A stretch of 64,000 nt of DNA from Centroberyx gerrardi (lineage: Eukaryota; Chordata; Actinopteri; Beryciformes; Berycidae): positions 18,072,690 to 18,136,689 of the forward strand of contig NC_135999.1 in NCBI RefSeq assembly GCF_048128805.1, written 5' to 3'. The position numbers were made by a program, and so were the translations under genes. This document shows positions 22,673-35,302 of this stretch, piece by piece (within the stretch, counting starts at the first letter, position 1; every line of letters starts with the position of its first letter). The notes beneath the pieces were generated by a model. The model was not told the DNA's origin. It did no database searches and was given only the letters and a program-made list of their open reading frames with translations.

Positions 22673-25600
22673 TCATTCATCATCATTCTTGTCTTCCTCC
22701 TCCACCACTGTTGCCTCTATTCCTTCATCCTCCTCGTCTTCCACCTCACCTTGTACTCCCTCTTCGCCAATCTCATCATCCACCACATATTCCTCCTCTT
22801 CTCCAACCTCAAAACCTTCCTCCTCCTCCTCCTCCTCCTGCCTCGCCTCTGCCGCCGCCGCCTCCTCCTCCTCCTGCACCTCCTGCACCCCCTGCTCCTC
22901 CTCCGGCTCCTCCTCCTGCTCCTCCTCTGCCTCCATTCCTTGCTCCTCCTCCATCTTTTCCTCCTCGGTCCCTTCGCCCTCAACCGCCTCTTGGGCCGTC
23001 ACTCCCTCTGGCTCCGGCTCATCCTTGGTAGGCTCCACCTCTGTCTGGTTGTCATTGGTTAACTCCATCTCTGACACGTCCATCACCATGGAGTCCTCGG
23101 GATCTTGGTCGTCTTGGCTACCAGTAAAGGGGTTCTCGCCCTGCCAAAGGAAGAGGAAATAGTACACGGTTTGTTCTGTGCGTGTCTGCATTCTAGTCAA
23201 GTTAGATTTAACTCTGGGAGTAGTGTACTTCTCAGTGTACTGGTACTACAACTTATACCTCTGCTCCCTACGTACCTACATTTTCAGGAACAGTACCGCT
23301 ATCACAGTACATGACATATTGTCCATCTTCAAATTTTAGAAAAGGTTATCACACTCAACCATACCAAAAACATGACAAATGTAAATCAAATTATTAGCAA
23401 AACAGTTTTAGCCAATATTTAACCAGAAAACTATAGACCAGACATCTTAGGTAGTCTGTGATCTGTAGTGACAAACATATTGTCAGACAAATCGTCAAAG
23501 GTGACCTAAGGTGCAACACTATGGTTTTTAATACCTTTGTTCAGTTTTGGTTTTGAATGTCATCATTTCAGTTTACAATTCAAACCATGATACCGGGTAC
23601 TGTGCCATCACTACTCCAGGATCTCTTGAATTTGACTGCTTGGATAGCACACAGTTCATTTCCACGCACAAATGCTCATCTTTCAGTTAGCTGATCCAAA
23701 GAAACAAGCAATGGAAGATCTTCTTTAACTGATTAAACATGTTGCATGTTGTATTCAGTACTTGTTGAAATTTGTCAAATAAATTATGAAAGAAAGTCAT
23801 GCCACACGTGACTTTAGATAATGCTGTGCTCCATTCTGAAGGCCAATGAGGTTTTGGTGCTGGCATTTGAGAGTATGAAGTTACACTGGCAAAATACTGT
23901 ATGTCCCACAGGGAAACGCCTCTGGTAGTTTCAGTTCCCCCTATTCAACAGTAGTACTATAAATTGGCTTTTAATAGGAAACTAACCTAACCCCAAAGCA
24001 ACAATTATTAGCATTATAGTATTAAACAGTTTTAAGGGATTTATCATTATTTTAAGTTATGTTGTTTAACCTTTTTTTTGGTTGCATATTTTCAGAAAAA
24101 AATACAATTTTCATGTCATGAAACTAGTGAGAGATGTACACCAGTTTCACCAATACTGTGGTTAAAAAAAGCCCAAAGAAACACTACTGCCAATTTCTAT
24201 TGCTGTGACTATCAACTTTTCCAAAGGACCGCATGAATGCACTGCAGCACAGTACTGTTGTCAGGTGTTAATACGCATCATTGAAACTGCACAAAAAAAA
24301 GCCAAACAGCATATTTGTGCCGGAAGAAGGAGGTCAATTTGAACAAGATTTAAAAACAGAACATTGAATCTTCTATGTTCAAGAAAAAAAAATGTGTTAC
24401 TACTACGTTTTAGCACCAATAATAGATTGTAAGTGCATTTTAGAGACAGAACTAATCACACCATGGATATACGTTACCAGCCCATGACCGTTACAATGTA
24501 CAGACACTTTGAAATCTGTGCAGCACAGTATATACTGAAAGGTGGGTGCATGCCGCTGTGTATTTACCTTGAGGTAGCTCTCCAGCTTCTTGCCAATGAG
24601 TTTGTGGTTAAGGATGCTACGAGCGACCGACAGGCTGGCCCTCTTGGACTGTTCCATCATACCCTTGGATAACAGAAGGACAGACAAAAGTCATACACAG
24701 GACAGAGGGCAAAACAACCTCAACAAGAACAACACAACCTAGATGAGATTCAGAGCCTTTGGCTTTAGATACTGTCAACTGAATGACCCCAATTCTTTAC
24801 TCCAGCATGAGGGCTGATGTCCCGTACCTTGCGGTTGTAGTTGTGGTCAGAAGACTTAATGTGTTTCTGAATCAGGTGGTGTTGCATGGGAATGAAGAGG
24901 TCACATGCTGCGCAGTGGGCCGCCTCCACTTTCCTCATGAAGTGTTCCATACCGAGCTCTACAGGAGAGTGGAAGAAAGATGAGAATATTTTCAATAAGA
25001 AACACTTGCCTGTTTTCTCTCTCTCGCTCTCTCACAGATACACACAGCTGCTGCTTTTACCTCTGGTGAGGTCCTGTTCCTTGTACACCTGGCAGATGGA
25101 AGCACTGTGGTTTTCCAGCTGAGTAATCCTCTGCTCAGTCTTCTTACACTTGTTCATTAAGTACTCCTAGAAAACACAAACATACAATCTTCAAATTTGT
25201 GGCGTTTCTGTGTAGTAGTTTGTGCATCATGTAAAAATGTGCATATACATTAGTCTCTCTCAGCCCTAGTGTATGCTCAGGAATTTAAGCAAAAAAGAAA
25301 CATCTCTCATGACAGAAACTTTGTCTGGCCAAATTAACATCCGCTTTTACATAAAATAACCATGGACAGTAGGGAAAAAAGCTCCTTTTGTACATGTGTT
25401 GTATTGCAGGTTTGAGCAGCTCAAGGCTTCTTTTCAATCTTTGAAATAAAATGGATTATCTATTATTCTGTTCTAGCAGGGCTTAACTTTACCAGCCACT
25501 TGACACAGCCAGCACCAAATGGAAGTCGTGTTAGATGCATATGTGGGAGAAGAGGGATAGCTTATAGGACACTCAGTTAAGTTACATTGTTTTTAATTGT

Positions 25601-28600
25601 TTTTATTTTGCAGCTCTGGAATCCAAACGATGGAAATCCGTCAGTAACAGAAACTTAAATCCCTGTGAGTGCATCTGTCAAGTCTATGTGCGTTTAAGTC
25701 TCACCTGTAGGAAGTCTGTGGTGGGCTTGGACAGCTGGCTGGACAGGAACTTGAAGTGGTCCTTGTGGAAGCGACTCTCAAGATGAAGGGCCATGTCTTC
25801 CTTGTAGAACGAGCGGAACTTACACACAGAGCACGCAAACATCACCCTGCAAAATAGGAACATTTCATCATTGCCTCATTCATGAATTAACACCATCAGA
25901 CAGGGGGTGGACAGAATGGCGGACAAACAGGAAAGGGAAAAAAGGGGGCAAATGAAAAAGGCGGAACTAGAGAGAAGGATAGGTGAAAAGAAAGGCCAAT
26001 AATTGATCTCTCCAGGAAGAGGAAAGATGAGAAAGGGAAATGAGGCAAGAGAGAGATGAAGTAGGGTGATGTAGCATGTAATCCTGACCCCCGGGTCTTT
26101 AGTTTGCCTCCTCACCTTTCCAGGAAGCCCCTCCTCTTTCTCAGTTTGGGGTGCTTGTCCTGGGCTTGGACTGGGCTCGGTTTGCCCTGTTGCTTCTTCT
26201 TCGCCTGAGAGTTGTCCTCCTGTATGGGTGGAGCTAAGGTGGAAAAGAAGAGTAGAAGATGGGTATGCCAAGAGATCGCATAAGGAGTGTAGTTGATGTA
26301 GACAGCAAGAGCATAGCACAAGTCAGGGAGACAATTAGAATGAGGAGCAACAGCAGGTGAAGCTTACCTTTCTCCCCATCTGGTTCAGGTTTCGTCTCCT
26401 GTGGAGAAGAGAAAAAGCACCCCCTTATTTATAAACATAAATACATGGAATACTCAGTTGTTAGAGTAGAGATAATCAAAAGAGAACCAGTAGAGTTACT
26501 GCCAACATTGATCCTTGTATAAACATGATCTACTCACAGTAGCAGCAGTCTTTGGTTCGTTGCCATCACCATTTTTCTCTGCTGGCTCTATGGAGAAACA
26601 GCAGGTTAACATCAACCATTACCAAGCCAGCCAAACACAAGACAGACAAAGAAATGTTGTGTGTGGTGTAATGGGGCAGTTTATCTCTAGTATAGATTTA
26701 CTGTGTGTTTCAGTGAGTACCTTGGACAGATTCTGTCCCTGCAATCTCTTTCTTATTCATCTTGGACTCTGGTTCATCAGCTGCAGTCAGTGTTTGCTTT
26801 CTCTTCTTCTGGCCATCACGCTGCGGCTTCACCTGCTAGGGTCAACACAATCAATTCGAACTCACAAAAACATATGGACACAAACAACGGACAATACAAC
26901 GAGTGCTCATCTTGCAGACATGAATGGATTCTAGGCTAAACTCTTGTCAATGGCAATTTGGCACACTTTAAATGTCTGTCTCCCCTCTATGGGCATTCCC
27001 TTATCACTAACATTAGCCTTATCCTAAGAGTGTCCAGGGCTGGGGAAAAGAAAACAAAAATCAAAATAAAATCCAAAAAGTGAAATCGTAAAACACCCCC
27101 ATATGTGAAGTGGACAAATGATGGGGCGGGGTGGTGACTGGGCACTTTTTGTAGAAAGAGGGCAGTTTAGCTCCCTGAGGCATTTCTGACCACATTGAAC
27201 AAGGGCTGGGCAGATGGGAGGGCAGTGATGTGTCAAATTTGGGATTATGTGGGACAAGTTGCTTTAGATGACACATATCGATACTAGCATTTACGGTTGG
27301 CTTGCTAGTTGGCTGAAGGTACAAAAAGGAGGCAATTAAAATGCTCTTTACTTGTGCCCAGTGTTGGGGGGGGGGGGGGGCTTTCTAGTTTGGCTGGAGG
27401 TACTTACTTTGTTGAGGGGTCTCTTGCGGCCTCGCTGGCGGCCGGCCCGTGGGCCCCCTCCAAAATGCCTCCCAGGGAAGTCGTGAGGCCCTTGGGTGGA
27501 ACCCTGATGGAAACCCCCACTCTCAGGGTACATGCGGTTGGACAGGAGGGATGGGAGCTTGCCTCTACCACCTCCTGGGGAGTGGCCACGGTGGGAGTGG
27601 CCACCACTACCACCTCCCCGCCCACCTCCTCCTAATGGAGTGGGGTCAGACCTGCGGCTTCCAAACCCTCCTCCAGCTCCTCGACCCCCGGCACTTCCAC
27701 CCCTTCTGGGGGAGCGGCGGCCTGTTCCGGCCCATCCTCCACCTCCTGAACCTCCTCCCTGGCCACTGGTGAAGGACTCCCTCATATTCTGTCGCATCTT
27801 AGCGACTCCGTAGGACGAGGAGTGGCTGTCGAAGCCTCCTCCTCCCCCTAGCCCAATTCCCCCTCCGAAGCCTGAGCCTCCGCGCTGACCCAACAGCATG
27901 TTGTCCCCCCGGCCATCACCATAACCATAGCTACCGCCGCCGCCAGATCTGTAGAGATCTCGGGAAGAGGTGAGAGAGGAAGGGCGCGAGTCGAATGACT
28001 CGTACTGGTCAAACCTGCGGGAGGGAGGGAGGGAGAGGGGTGATAGAGAAGAGCAGAGAGTGAGGGAGGGAGGGAGGCAGTCAGGTTTGGATTTCTCCAC
28101 CTGCTCTTCCTTCTCCTCCATGGTCTCGCTTTCTCTCTCCCTTTCTGTATTTGTCACTCCCAGCTTTATTTCATGATGAACCATGTAGGCAAGATAAACT
28201 GACGATCCAAAACAAGTTAAAAGTCTGGATGTGGTCTTTCATAGCACAGTAATGTTTTTCTCTGAACATTAAGTTTACAGAAACTCGTCCAACCACATCT
28301 CTCTGTTGGAGGTCAAAGGGTGAATAGTACCCTGCAGGTTAGGGGAAATGCATTTTTTTACCCCTTCCTTAGTACGAGATAGGTTTTCAAACCGTGGGAA
28401 GATGAGACAGAGGGAAATGGGGAGAGCTGTTGGTCACACAGAGAAACAGACAAGAGCATTGTCCATTAGAACCAGTGATGTCCTACGACAGATGCAAGAG
28501 GAGAAATACTTGGGAAGTGATTGGATTATACTTCGATACTCAAGAGAGGGGGTGCTTCAAATCAAGCTTCTTTTCAGGGGTATGGGAGTGATTTCTTATA

Positions 28601-31600
28601 CAGCAGGTGGCCTTCAATAAACTTCAATTCAGCTTGACACAGTAATGCCATGCCAACACCTGTAAACTCATCGCTCTTGTGTAACCTAAAGCCAGGACAC
28701 AGGATTAGGTCACGTGGAGGATGATGAAAACAAAATGTGTGTAAAACTAAAATAAAAAGTCAAGACAAAAGGCAATGTTGAAAGAGCGCTAGGTAAACAG
28801 GGAGTGGCTTCATATGGGAGGATGTTGATTTGTTAGACAAAGAGAGGCTGGCCTCTAATTCTACCTCCAACAAGGGGCCCTGTATTTTCACATGATATCT
28901 GAGGCTTGGAGGGGAACACCACTAAATAAAAAAAAAAGCATGGGTGGTGCTAATCATAATCCGCAAGGCCACGCCCCCTCAACCTACTGAGAATTGGCCA
29001 AGCATAGACAAAGAAAGGGGCACTAGTAGTAGTTATAACACATTACATGAACCTTCAAAAACTGAGAACAAACAAAAAGGAAAAAAATAGAAATCCATAG
29101 CAACCTTTTCTGACCGAATTAAAATCACTGCACTGGAAAAAAAACAGTCAAACAAAACATGAGGACATAGCAAATTGAGAGCACTCAAAGTCAAAGATTG
29201 GTCAGATTCTGAGCCATTCAAACGCACCCTGCGGCGTCTTGCTTGTGTGCAACTTGCACCTTCTTTACCCCAAAAGAAGACATTTACATATTTGCACCAA
29301 GGCCAACGTTTGCATACGTGTAAACTATGGGTAATTAACAACTTAACACCTGTAAGCAATTTTAAGTCTTCAGTTCACCTGACCTGCATGTCTTTGGACT
29401 GCGGGAGGAAACCTATGCAAACTCCACATAGAAAGGACCAGGGCCAATGTTTGAACCCAGGACCTTCTTGCTGTGAGGGGACAGTGCTCACAGCTGTTCT
29501 AACCATGGAGCCACCCATTATGTTAGTCAATGCAAAAACCTGCCTGCAAATGTTCCAATGTTAATGTCTGCCATCTTCCATCTTTAGCAACACCTTTTAC
29601 AAACAGCCTCTGGTGAATCCATACCTTTACCCAAACAAACGTAGAGAAAAAAATGAGCTGGGGTGTGTGAACATGCAGGACCAAATTGAGTACTGAAGAT
29701 ACAGAGGGACCATAAAATGAAGGGGTAAAAGGAAGTAAATGTGCACTTTAAACTGCATGGTCAGTTGTCCATACTGTGTGCATGAGCAGACAGCTACTGG
29801 GTTGAAGGATAATTCTGGTCATTTCCCCACTTGGGCCTTATATTACCCAACCATACCAACCCAAATCTCATCCATTTTGCCATTACAGTGATCGCTCAAT
29901 GCCAACTAGTAGCCCCAAAGGGACGCTAGATGGCTTTGATTTTTATGTGCCATTACTAGCGTGCCAAAGACTTCTATACAAAAACACCTACCAGGCACTT
30001 CATTTAAGCAGTTTCCAATCGGCTGCTGCTTGGTGGCTCAAATTCACCCTTACAACTTAAACGTTTCTGTCATTCAAAAGTCGCTTCTTAACCTGCAAAG
30101 TATTGTGCGCAACCCTTCACTCTCACAGGTTTTGGAATATTGCCGAGGAAACTTTACATGGTGCTTGATTGCTCTGAGCCACTGTTTACATAGTCCATTA
30201 TCTTTTTCTGGAAAACAGTGAAAACTCACTCCTTTTCTCCTTCCTTGTATCCTGGCATCCAGGCATGATACACAAAGATCGCATGTTTACCAACAATCCA
30301 TATATATAAAAATATCCGTAAATATTAAATAACAGTGTGTAATCCGTAAACTTGTAATGTCCACACTGCATGTGAAAACTGTACTGCTTGTTGTGAAGTG
30401 GATGCAAGTGAGACATCCTATAAAACACAAGGTAGACACACCCAACTCTGCAAGCCAGGTAGTTGGGGGCCAGGCATGGGGCTGGTGTCAAAGCTAGCGT
30501 GCAATGTAAACTGGTACATGTAGGCTCTGTGGGTAAGGCTCTGTAAGCAGACCATGTCCAAATTCTCTGCCACTATGAACCGCAATGGAAATAATATTAC
30601 TTCAGTGGATGGCGCTAGCCCTCCAAATTGACCAAAAGTCCACAAAAGCAGATCCAAAGATTCCCTTAATGTGCCAAAACTCTTATGACACACAAGAGTT
30701 TGTTGTTTTGATGCTGAATGAATATTCCTATTTAAAAAAAAAACTATGTTGCGCCAAAGATATACACACCCATTCACAACTTCATAATGATGTACTAATC
30801 TATTCCATTAGGGCGGCATCCACAGTTGGTTGAGGAGCAAGTTAAAGACTGTGTTGCATCCTCTGATTTGATCGACAAAACATTATATCCACCCATAGCC
30901 GACCCTCCTATAGGCAGATCAGGACCCAAAGAACCACCAATTAGAAATCAGCACCCACAACAAATAGATTTGATAAGGCTTGATTTCATTGGTGATCATG
31001 AAATTTTCACTTGCCACTATATAGCACTACCCAACAGAATCACACTATAAGTTCTGCTCTCAAGTAGTAGGGCACAGAGTGCAGACCAAGGGGGCAAAGC
31101 TTGACACTGGGGTTGAAGCACTGATGAAGGCTTGCCATCTACTGGCTAAATGGTGTTACTGCACCCCGTTTCCACCAAGTAGTGTAAAAACCCCACCCAC
31201 CTATAGTTAATGGGAAGAGCAGCAAGTAACTTCTGTCCTAATATACAATCAATAACAATCTCAAACAAATTCTCAGACAGTGGTTAAAAATGACTGAGGT
31301 TAGCAAACTGAAAGGTAAGTAGCAGAATGCTAAGGAGAACCAGTTTGAAGCAATGGCCAAGCCAATATAAAAAATATAGACATGTCTCACTATATCATAC
31401 ACATCAAGAGTTAAAACTGAAATAATTGTGTGCTTTTGAAGAAACTTGACTGTCAGTTTCCTTGGTAGATTGTATTGGAGGCAGCGTGTCCCGCCAACTC
31501 ATTGGCCTTTAGAGGTTAAGTCACTCTATGGTAGCAAACGGATGAGATTTTAATTATAATCGATCAGCGTGACTACAAATGAGAAAACACGGCCCATGTT

Positions 31601-32866
31601 GAAAATAACCACACTTATCCTTTAAAAAGGAAAAATAATGTATTTTTTACATGCTGGTAAATTAAGTTAGGCCATCTCTACATCTCTGTCCATTACCTGT
31701 CACCGCGGCTCCCTTTCATTCCTCCTTCCAACTGTGTGAGCATGTCCAGGCGCTGGTTAATCTTGGCAATGACGGCATCTGCATTTGTGCCTGTGGATGA
31801 GAGCAGGGAGCCCCCGGAGAGACCTCTCTTCATCTGCCCACCTCCATAGCCGCCGAGCCCCGACATTGAGTCCTTATAACCTCCTCCATACAGGTCAAAG
31901 CTGCCAGAACCTAGTGGGGCGAGGAGTGAAAAGACGTTAATATCACCACTAGTCGGTCGCTTCTTGAAATCACAGACTGCATTATTCGTCTGTCTTTATA
32001 CCATTACATTGTGCAGTGTGTATTGGCTTTTTTCCTCACCTCTGTTGCCTGACCCACCGCCTCCCCAACTGGAGTACCCTAGAAGAAGAGAAAATTGAGT
32101 GGTATAAGTGAACTCTGAAGTAACGTTAGCTAACTTTGGCTAACTACATCTGGTAACGAATAAGACTGTTAGTTTGCTTTTTGCAAGTTCGGTGAGAAGG
32201 ACACATTACAAACACAAATATATACAATAAAGTTTTGTTAGTAGTTGTTGGCTGGTGTGGCGGCCATTTTATTAGCTTTAAGAGTCAATTTCGTGCCACA
32301 CTGACTGACTCCATTTTAACGAGATTAGCTAGCTAACTTTAGCAAACTAGCTAAGAAATCTAACAAGAGTGAGCTAACGCGAGCCACATAGGTTAGCCTG
32401 TTACCAAATAAACGGCTTCATGGTTAAGTCGCTAGCCACCCAAACACTGTTAATGTTACCTGAATATAGCGGGTCTAGTTTCCTATTAATGTTAGCAATC
32501 ATTAACGTTACATTTGGCCTGTGTAACGTTAGCTTGCTGAGCACAATGGAGAGGGAGCGTTATTTAGCTACGGCCAATCGGTTACAAGTTATAGCCGACT
32601 GGCAGCTGGCTAAAGCTAACGTTAGTTGATGTTAGCAAGGTAAAAATCTAAACAAAGCTAATGTTACCATGTTACTAGTGCTAACGCCACCGCTGTGACG
32701 CTACGCTGCAACAAAGCATTTGGCTAGCGGGCTAACGTTAACTGGGTTACATTGTAACCACTGTAGTTTAAAACAAAAACCTGCACCCCTACATAGGTTA
32801 CAACGTTAATTTTGACGACGAACGGCCAGGCTTGTATTTACCAGAGCCGTAGCCTCGACCGTCCAT
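22673..32866 (-). CDS. akap8l: A-kinase anchor protein 8-like (AKAP95 family)
   Basis: Nuclear zinc-finger scaffold of the AKAP8/AKAP8L family, linked to chromatin, RNA helicases and splicing. Coding exons in transcript order: 32866-32842, 32078-32040, 31910-31697, 28014-27408, 26832-26721, 26587-26538, 26398-26368, 26233-26116, 25846-25705, 25166-25061, 24958-24828, 24663-24568, 23140-22673. They total 2139 nt, one frame, 712 aa. The N-terminus is Gly/Ser/Tyr-rich (MDGRGYGSG), then comes the family motif AKINQRLDMLTQLEGG and RFDQYESFDSRP, and a long Gly/Arg-rich part. Basic stretches (RGRKRPLNK, KKRKQ) fit a nuclear signal. Two AKAP95-type zinc fingers follow: ZF1 with C404, C407, H420, H426; ZF2 with C497, C500, H514, H520 (AAHCAACDLFIPMQ). 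SILNHKLIGKKLESYLKGEN matches the end of the conserved core. The last exon encodes a very acidic tail. AKAP8L fits better than AKAP8 in ZF2 and the linker (TTDFLQEYLMNK), but ZF1 resembles AKAP8, so a fish pro-ortholog is possible. Confidence 0.87.
23141..24567 (-). other. akap8l last intron; nothing recognised
   Basis: About 1.4 kb of AT-rich intron between the last two akap8l exons. It has several short A-runs and no open frame with recognisable content. Confidence 0.7.
27366..27380. repeat. Poly(G) run, 15 bases
   Basis: A homopolymer of G, i.e. poly(C) on the akap8l strand, lying 28 bases after the donor of the Gly-rich exon (exon end 27408). Confidence 0.9.
29340..29518 (-). mobile_element. 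tRNA-derived SINE-like repeat, shortened copy
   Basis: On the plus strand CCTGCATGTCTTTGGACTGC, GGGAGGAAACC, GCAAACTCCACA, GAACCCAGGACCTTCTTGCT and AACCATGGAGCCACCC follow in order. This is the reverse orientation of an abundant fish repeat whose head reads GGTGGCTC..GTTAG..ACAGC and then GGGTTCAAAC, a pol III B-box-like word. Internal parts are missing. It sits in an akap8l intron; its family name is not claimed. Confidence 0.6.
29802..31625. mobile_element. TTAA-flanked DNA transposon, about 1.8 kb, non-autonomous
   Basis: The left end reads TTGAAGGATAATTCTGGTCA then TTTCCCCACTTGGGCC. The right end read in reverse is TTAAAGGATAAGTGTGGTTA then TTTTCAACATGGGCC. About 28 of 35 positions agree, and similarity resumes further in (CAAATCTCATCCATTTTGC versus AAAATCTCATCCGTTTGC). 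A TTAA target (mutated to TTGA on the left) fits the piggyBac or Kolobok superfamilies; Kolobok-like is my guess. No transposase was recognised inside. It occupies much of the 3.7-kb akap8l intron between exons 3 and 4. Confidence 0.65.
32100..32770. repeat. Tract rich in GCTAACGTTAGC-type words
   Basis: Within akap8l intron 1, words such as AACGTTAGCTAAC, TTAGCTAGCTAACTTTAGC, CATTAACGTTAC, GTAACGTTAGC, GCTAACGTTAG and GGCTAACGTTAAC recur every 30-80 bases on either strand. The spacing is irregular, so it is not a simple tandem array. Similar GCTAAC-rich stretches appear near 20760-20815 in the brd4 5' region. Confidence 0.6.
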
Positions 32867-33060
32867 GGTTTCGTTGTACGTTGTTCCAATGATCCGATTC
32901 ACACTGCGGTAGCACGACTGCAACTGGGGGCTTCTCTTGTCTTTCTGCTGCGCCTTCTTCTTCCGTTTGTTGTTTAATGGCGGCTGGCAAACAACTTCCT
33001 GGCGCATTACCGCCACCAACTGTGCGGGAGTATGAATCGGGGAAACTTACCAAGGGAGGA
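32867..33060 (-). promoter_or_regulatory. akap8l 5' UTR and promoter region
   Basis: The region directly upstream of the akap8l start codon stays open in frame but encodes only basic low-complexity sequence, so I read it as 5' UTR. It contains AATGGCGGC, a YY1-like word, at about 32976 and GC-rich flanks without a TATA box. The transcription start is not defined. Confidence 0.35.
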
Positions 33061-33339
33061 TAATATACAATTTTAGAATATCTATTCTTCTAACATGCAT
33101 TTTCCCTGTTACATATACAACACAACCTTACCACATCCTTTCAAATGTAAATAAATACGAAAATTGTCCAGGTGGATTGGGGCATAGCATACTTTAATTA
33201 AAATAACAGTAGCCTATCTCCGACATCACACACATACATCGCAATAGGCTATACAAAATACACACACAGTTGATTGATTTTTCTGCCAGATGACTGTGTC
33301 CTGTGAATATATCAGTGCTCAGTTCTCTTTATCGCCTCA

Positions 33340-33575
33340 TATAGGGAGGTGGTGGCTTTGAGCTTAAATTTGGGTTTGTGATTACAAGGTTGCCGATTCA
33401 AATTCGAGAAAATTTACGTAAGGAGAATGAATGAAAATGACCTCCATTCCTTTAAGCATAGTCAACATGCTGTTGAGCAAGGCACTTGGCTCCCAGATGC
33501 TCAGTGGCCAACAGTAGGACATCACTGTTGTATGGGCAGCTCCCATATGAATGTGTACGTATAACTTTGTGACTA
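33340..33575 (+). mobile_element. tRNA-derived SINE
   Basis: A head with GTGGCTTTGAG and GGTTGCCGATTCAAATTCGA (B-box-like) is followed by TTGAGCAAGGCACTTGGCTC, GATGCTCAGTGGCC and GGGCAGCTCCCATATGAATG. The words TTGAGCAAGGCACTT and GGCAGCTCCCA are the conserved body of a common teleost SINE. It lies upstream of akap8l, between that gene and the mvb12a 3' end. Confidence 0.7.
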
Positions 33576-35302
33576 TGAAGCAAGGCAAAAAAATAATAAA
33601 TAAAAGATGATATCCTACATGCTCAATCAACTTTTCCTAGATAAAAAAAGGTTAAAAAAAAATAAAAATAAAAAAAAACGAGCATTTCTTTTTCCTCTGA
33701 GGAATACTAGAAACCTGACTTTGTCCAAAAACTCCATTCATTATCTCATGTGTTTTCCAAACATTTCTGGTAGTCGACCTTCTGCCAAAGATATGAGGGA
33801 AGCGACTTGCAAGTTCCAACCCTGATTGGGCGAATTTAAATATCAAATTAGATCTTGCAGCAAAGATAGCATATTGGTAGCATTGAGTATTTAAGGGTTC
33901 CTCAGCAAAATGAGTATTCATCCAACTATATTTTTTATTTAGCTAGCTGACATTACAGCATGAATAGTCTCAAACTATACATCCTACCTGATTTTCTCAC
34001 ATCTATGGCTGACTTTTCCAAATGTACCAAAATGCAGGATGGTTGTTTTTTTTTTTTGTGGTGGTGTAGTGTCTGAAAGCAATAAACCTAAAGTAATCCA
34101 ATCTAGTCTCCTGTATTAATAGACAACATTCAGTCTTTATTTTAGGTTTTTATTTTTTCCCATGCATTAAAGGTTAATTATACAAACCATAAAAAACAAT
34201 CCACAAACCATTACTTTATATATTGTACATTGACGCAGATAAATAACTGATCCCTACTTACTCTGTCCCAGAGTTTAAAAACAATTCTCTCCCCTTTATC
34301 CCATATGTTGTGTAAGTCTGACTAACACAAAGAGCAAAATATACAACCCTCCTCCATTCACTTGGAACAAAAACATTTAGTAATGTATTTTTTAGAATTA
34401 TACAATTCTGATAGTAATCTTAATATGAGAAATACTCAATGTATTTCTCATGCTGCCTTTAATTTTGATGCTGTAGTGTCTCTGCTGTGTTCTGTCTCTA
34501 CATCATCTGCAGCATACATTCATCCAAGATACCACTGACTCAATATTACAGCACTATTTAAGAAATCCTTAATCATTTCTCACTTTAGATAATGCAAAAC
34601 ACACAGGGCCTTAATGTTCCATAATTAGGATAGGACAGTGCAAGTAGCACACATCTTCAAAGCTAAATGCATCTTCATTATGTATTAAATCAAATGCATT
34701 TTTGATTCATATTTTTGTTTACTCTGAATGTGTGCAATCTCTGGTTTCTCAGGCATGTATGTATAGCAAAGAAGATGGACTTAATGTGGCAGATGAATAG
34801 TCCCAAACAGCAGATACTCTTACAATGGCTGCATACCCAAACAAGTCTCTTCACCAAGGCGTACAGTATAAAGACAAGTCAAGAGAATATAAGTACATAT
34901 ATGATCCCATTCAAACAGACCTATCTTTTGGTCTTCAGAAACAAGGAATGATTGAAGGTGGGAATTTTAAGCATCGACTTAGAATGATATTAAAAAAGGA
35001 ATGGAGGGAAAAAAAGCAGAATGGCACCCAAAATAGCCAAACCACCCAAATGGCTTTGATATATGATTATCATCTCAGGGAGAAGGTATAGTGCCTAAGG
35101 ACAATCTTTCAAATGACCCCAATATGATAAATCCACTTGCCATCTAAAGCCTATTAAAACTTCATATAATAAGTCTAAATGTAGCCATTACCATCCTTCA
35201 TCTCTACCATGACATGAGGTATCATCCTGAGGACGCCCTATAGACAGCACTGCAGCACAAGTCTGACGTTATTGCTGTGGCAAAGTGCAAAGGTCACTGA
35301 GC
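33576..35302. other. Intergenic AT-rich stretch with mvb12a 3' UTR
   Basis: About the upper 1.1 kb (34130-35302) is probably mvb12a 3' UTR. The remainder is AT-rich with A/T homopolymers (for example 33655-33678 and 34047-34058) and no gene. Confidence 0.5.
34136..34154 (-). promoter_or_regulatory. Candidate mvb12a poly(A) signals
   Basis: TTTATT on the plus strand at 34149-34154 and 34136-34141 gives two AATAAA hexamers on the mvb12a strand, 1.15 kb after its stop. I saw no earlier AATAAA, so a 3' UTR of roughly 1.2 kb is likely. Confidence 0.4.

Noticed and set aside
22689-23162. 157-codon plus-strand open frame, Ser-rich
   Set aside because: It is the antisense of the Glu-rich last exon of akap8l; GAG/GAA codons read backwards give Ser/Leu/Pro codons. 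No start context, exon structure or family.
29175-29564. 129-codon plus-strand open frame
   Set aside because: It overlaps a SINE-like repeat inside an akap8l intron and shows no conserved protein features.
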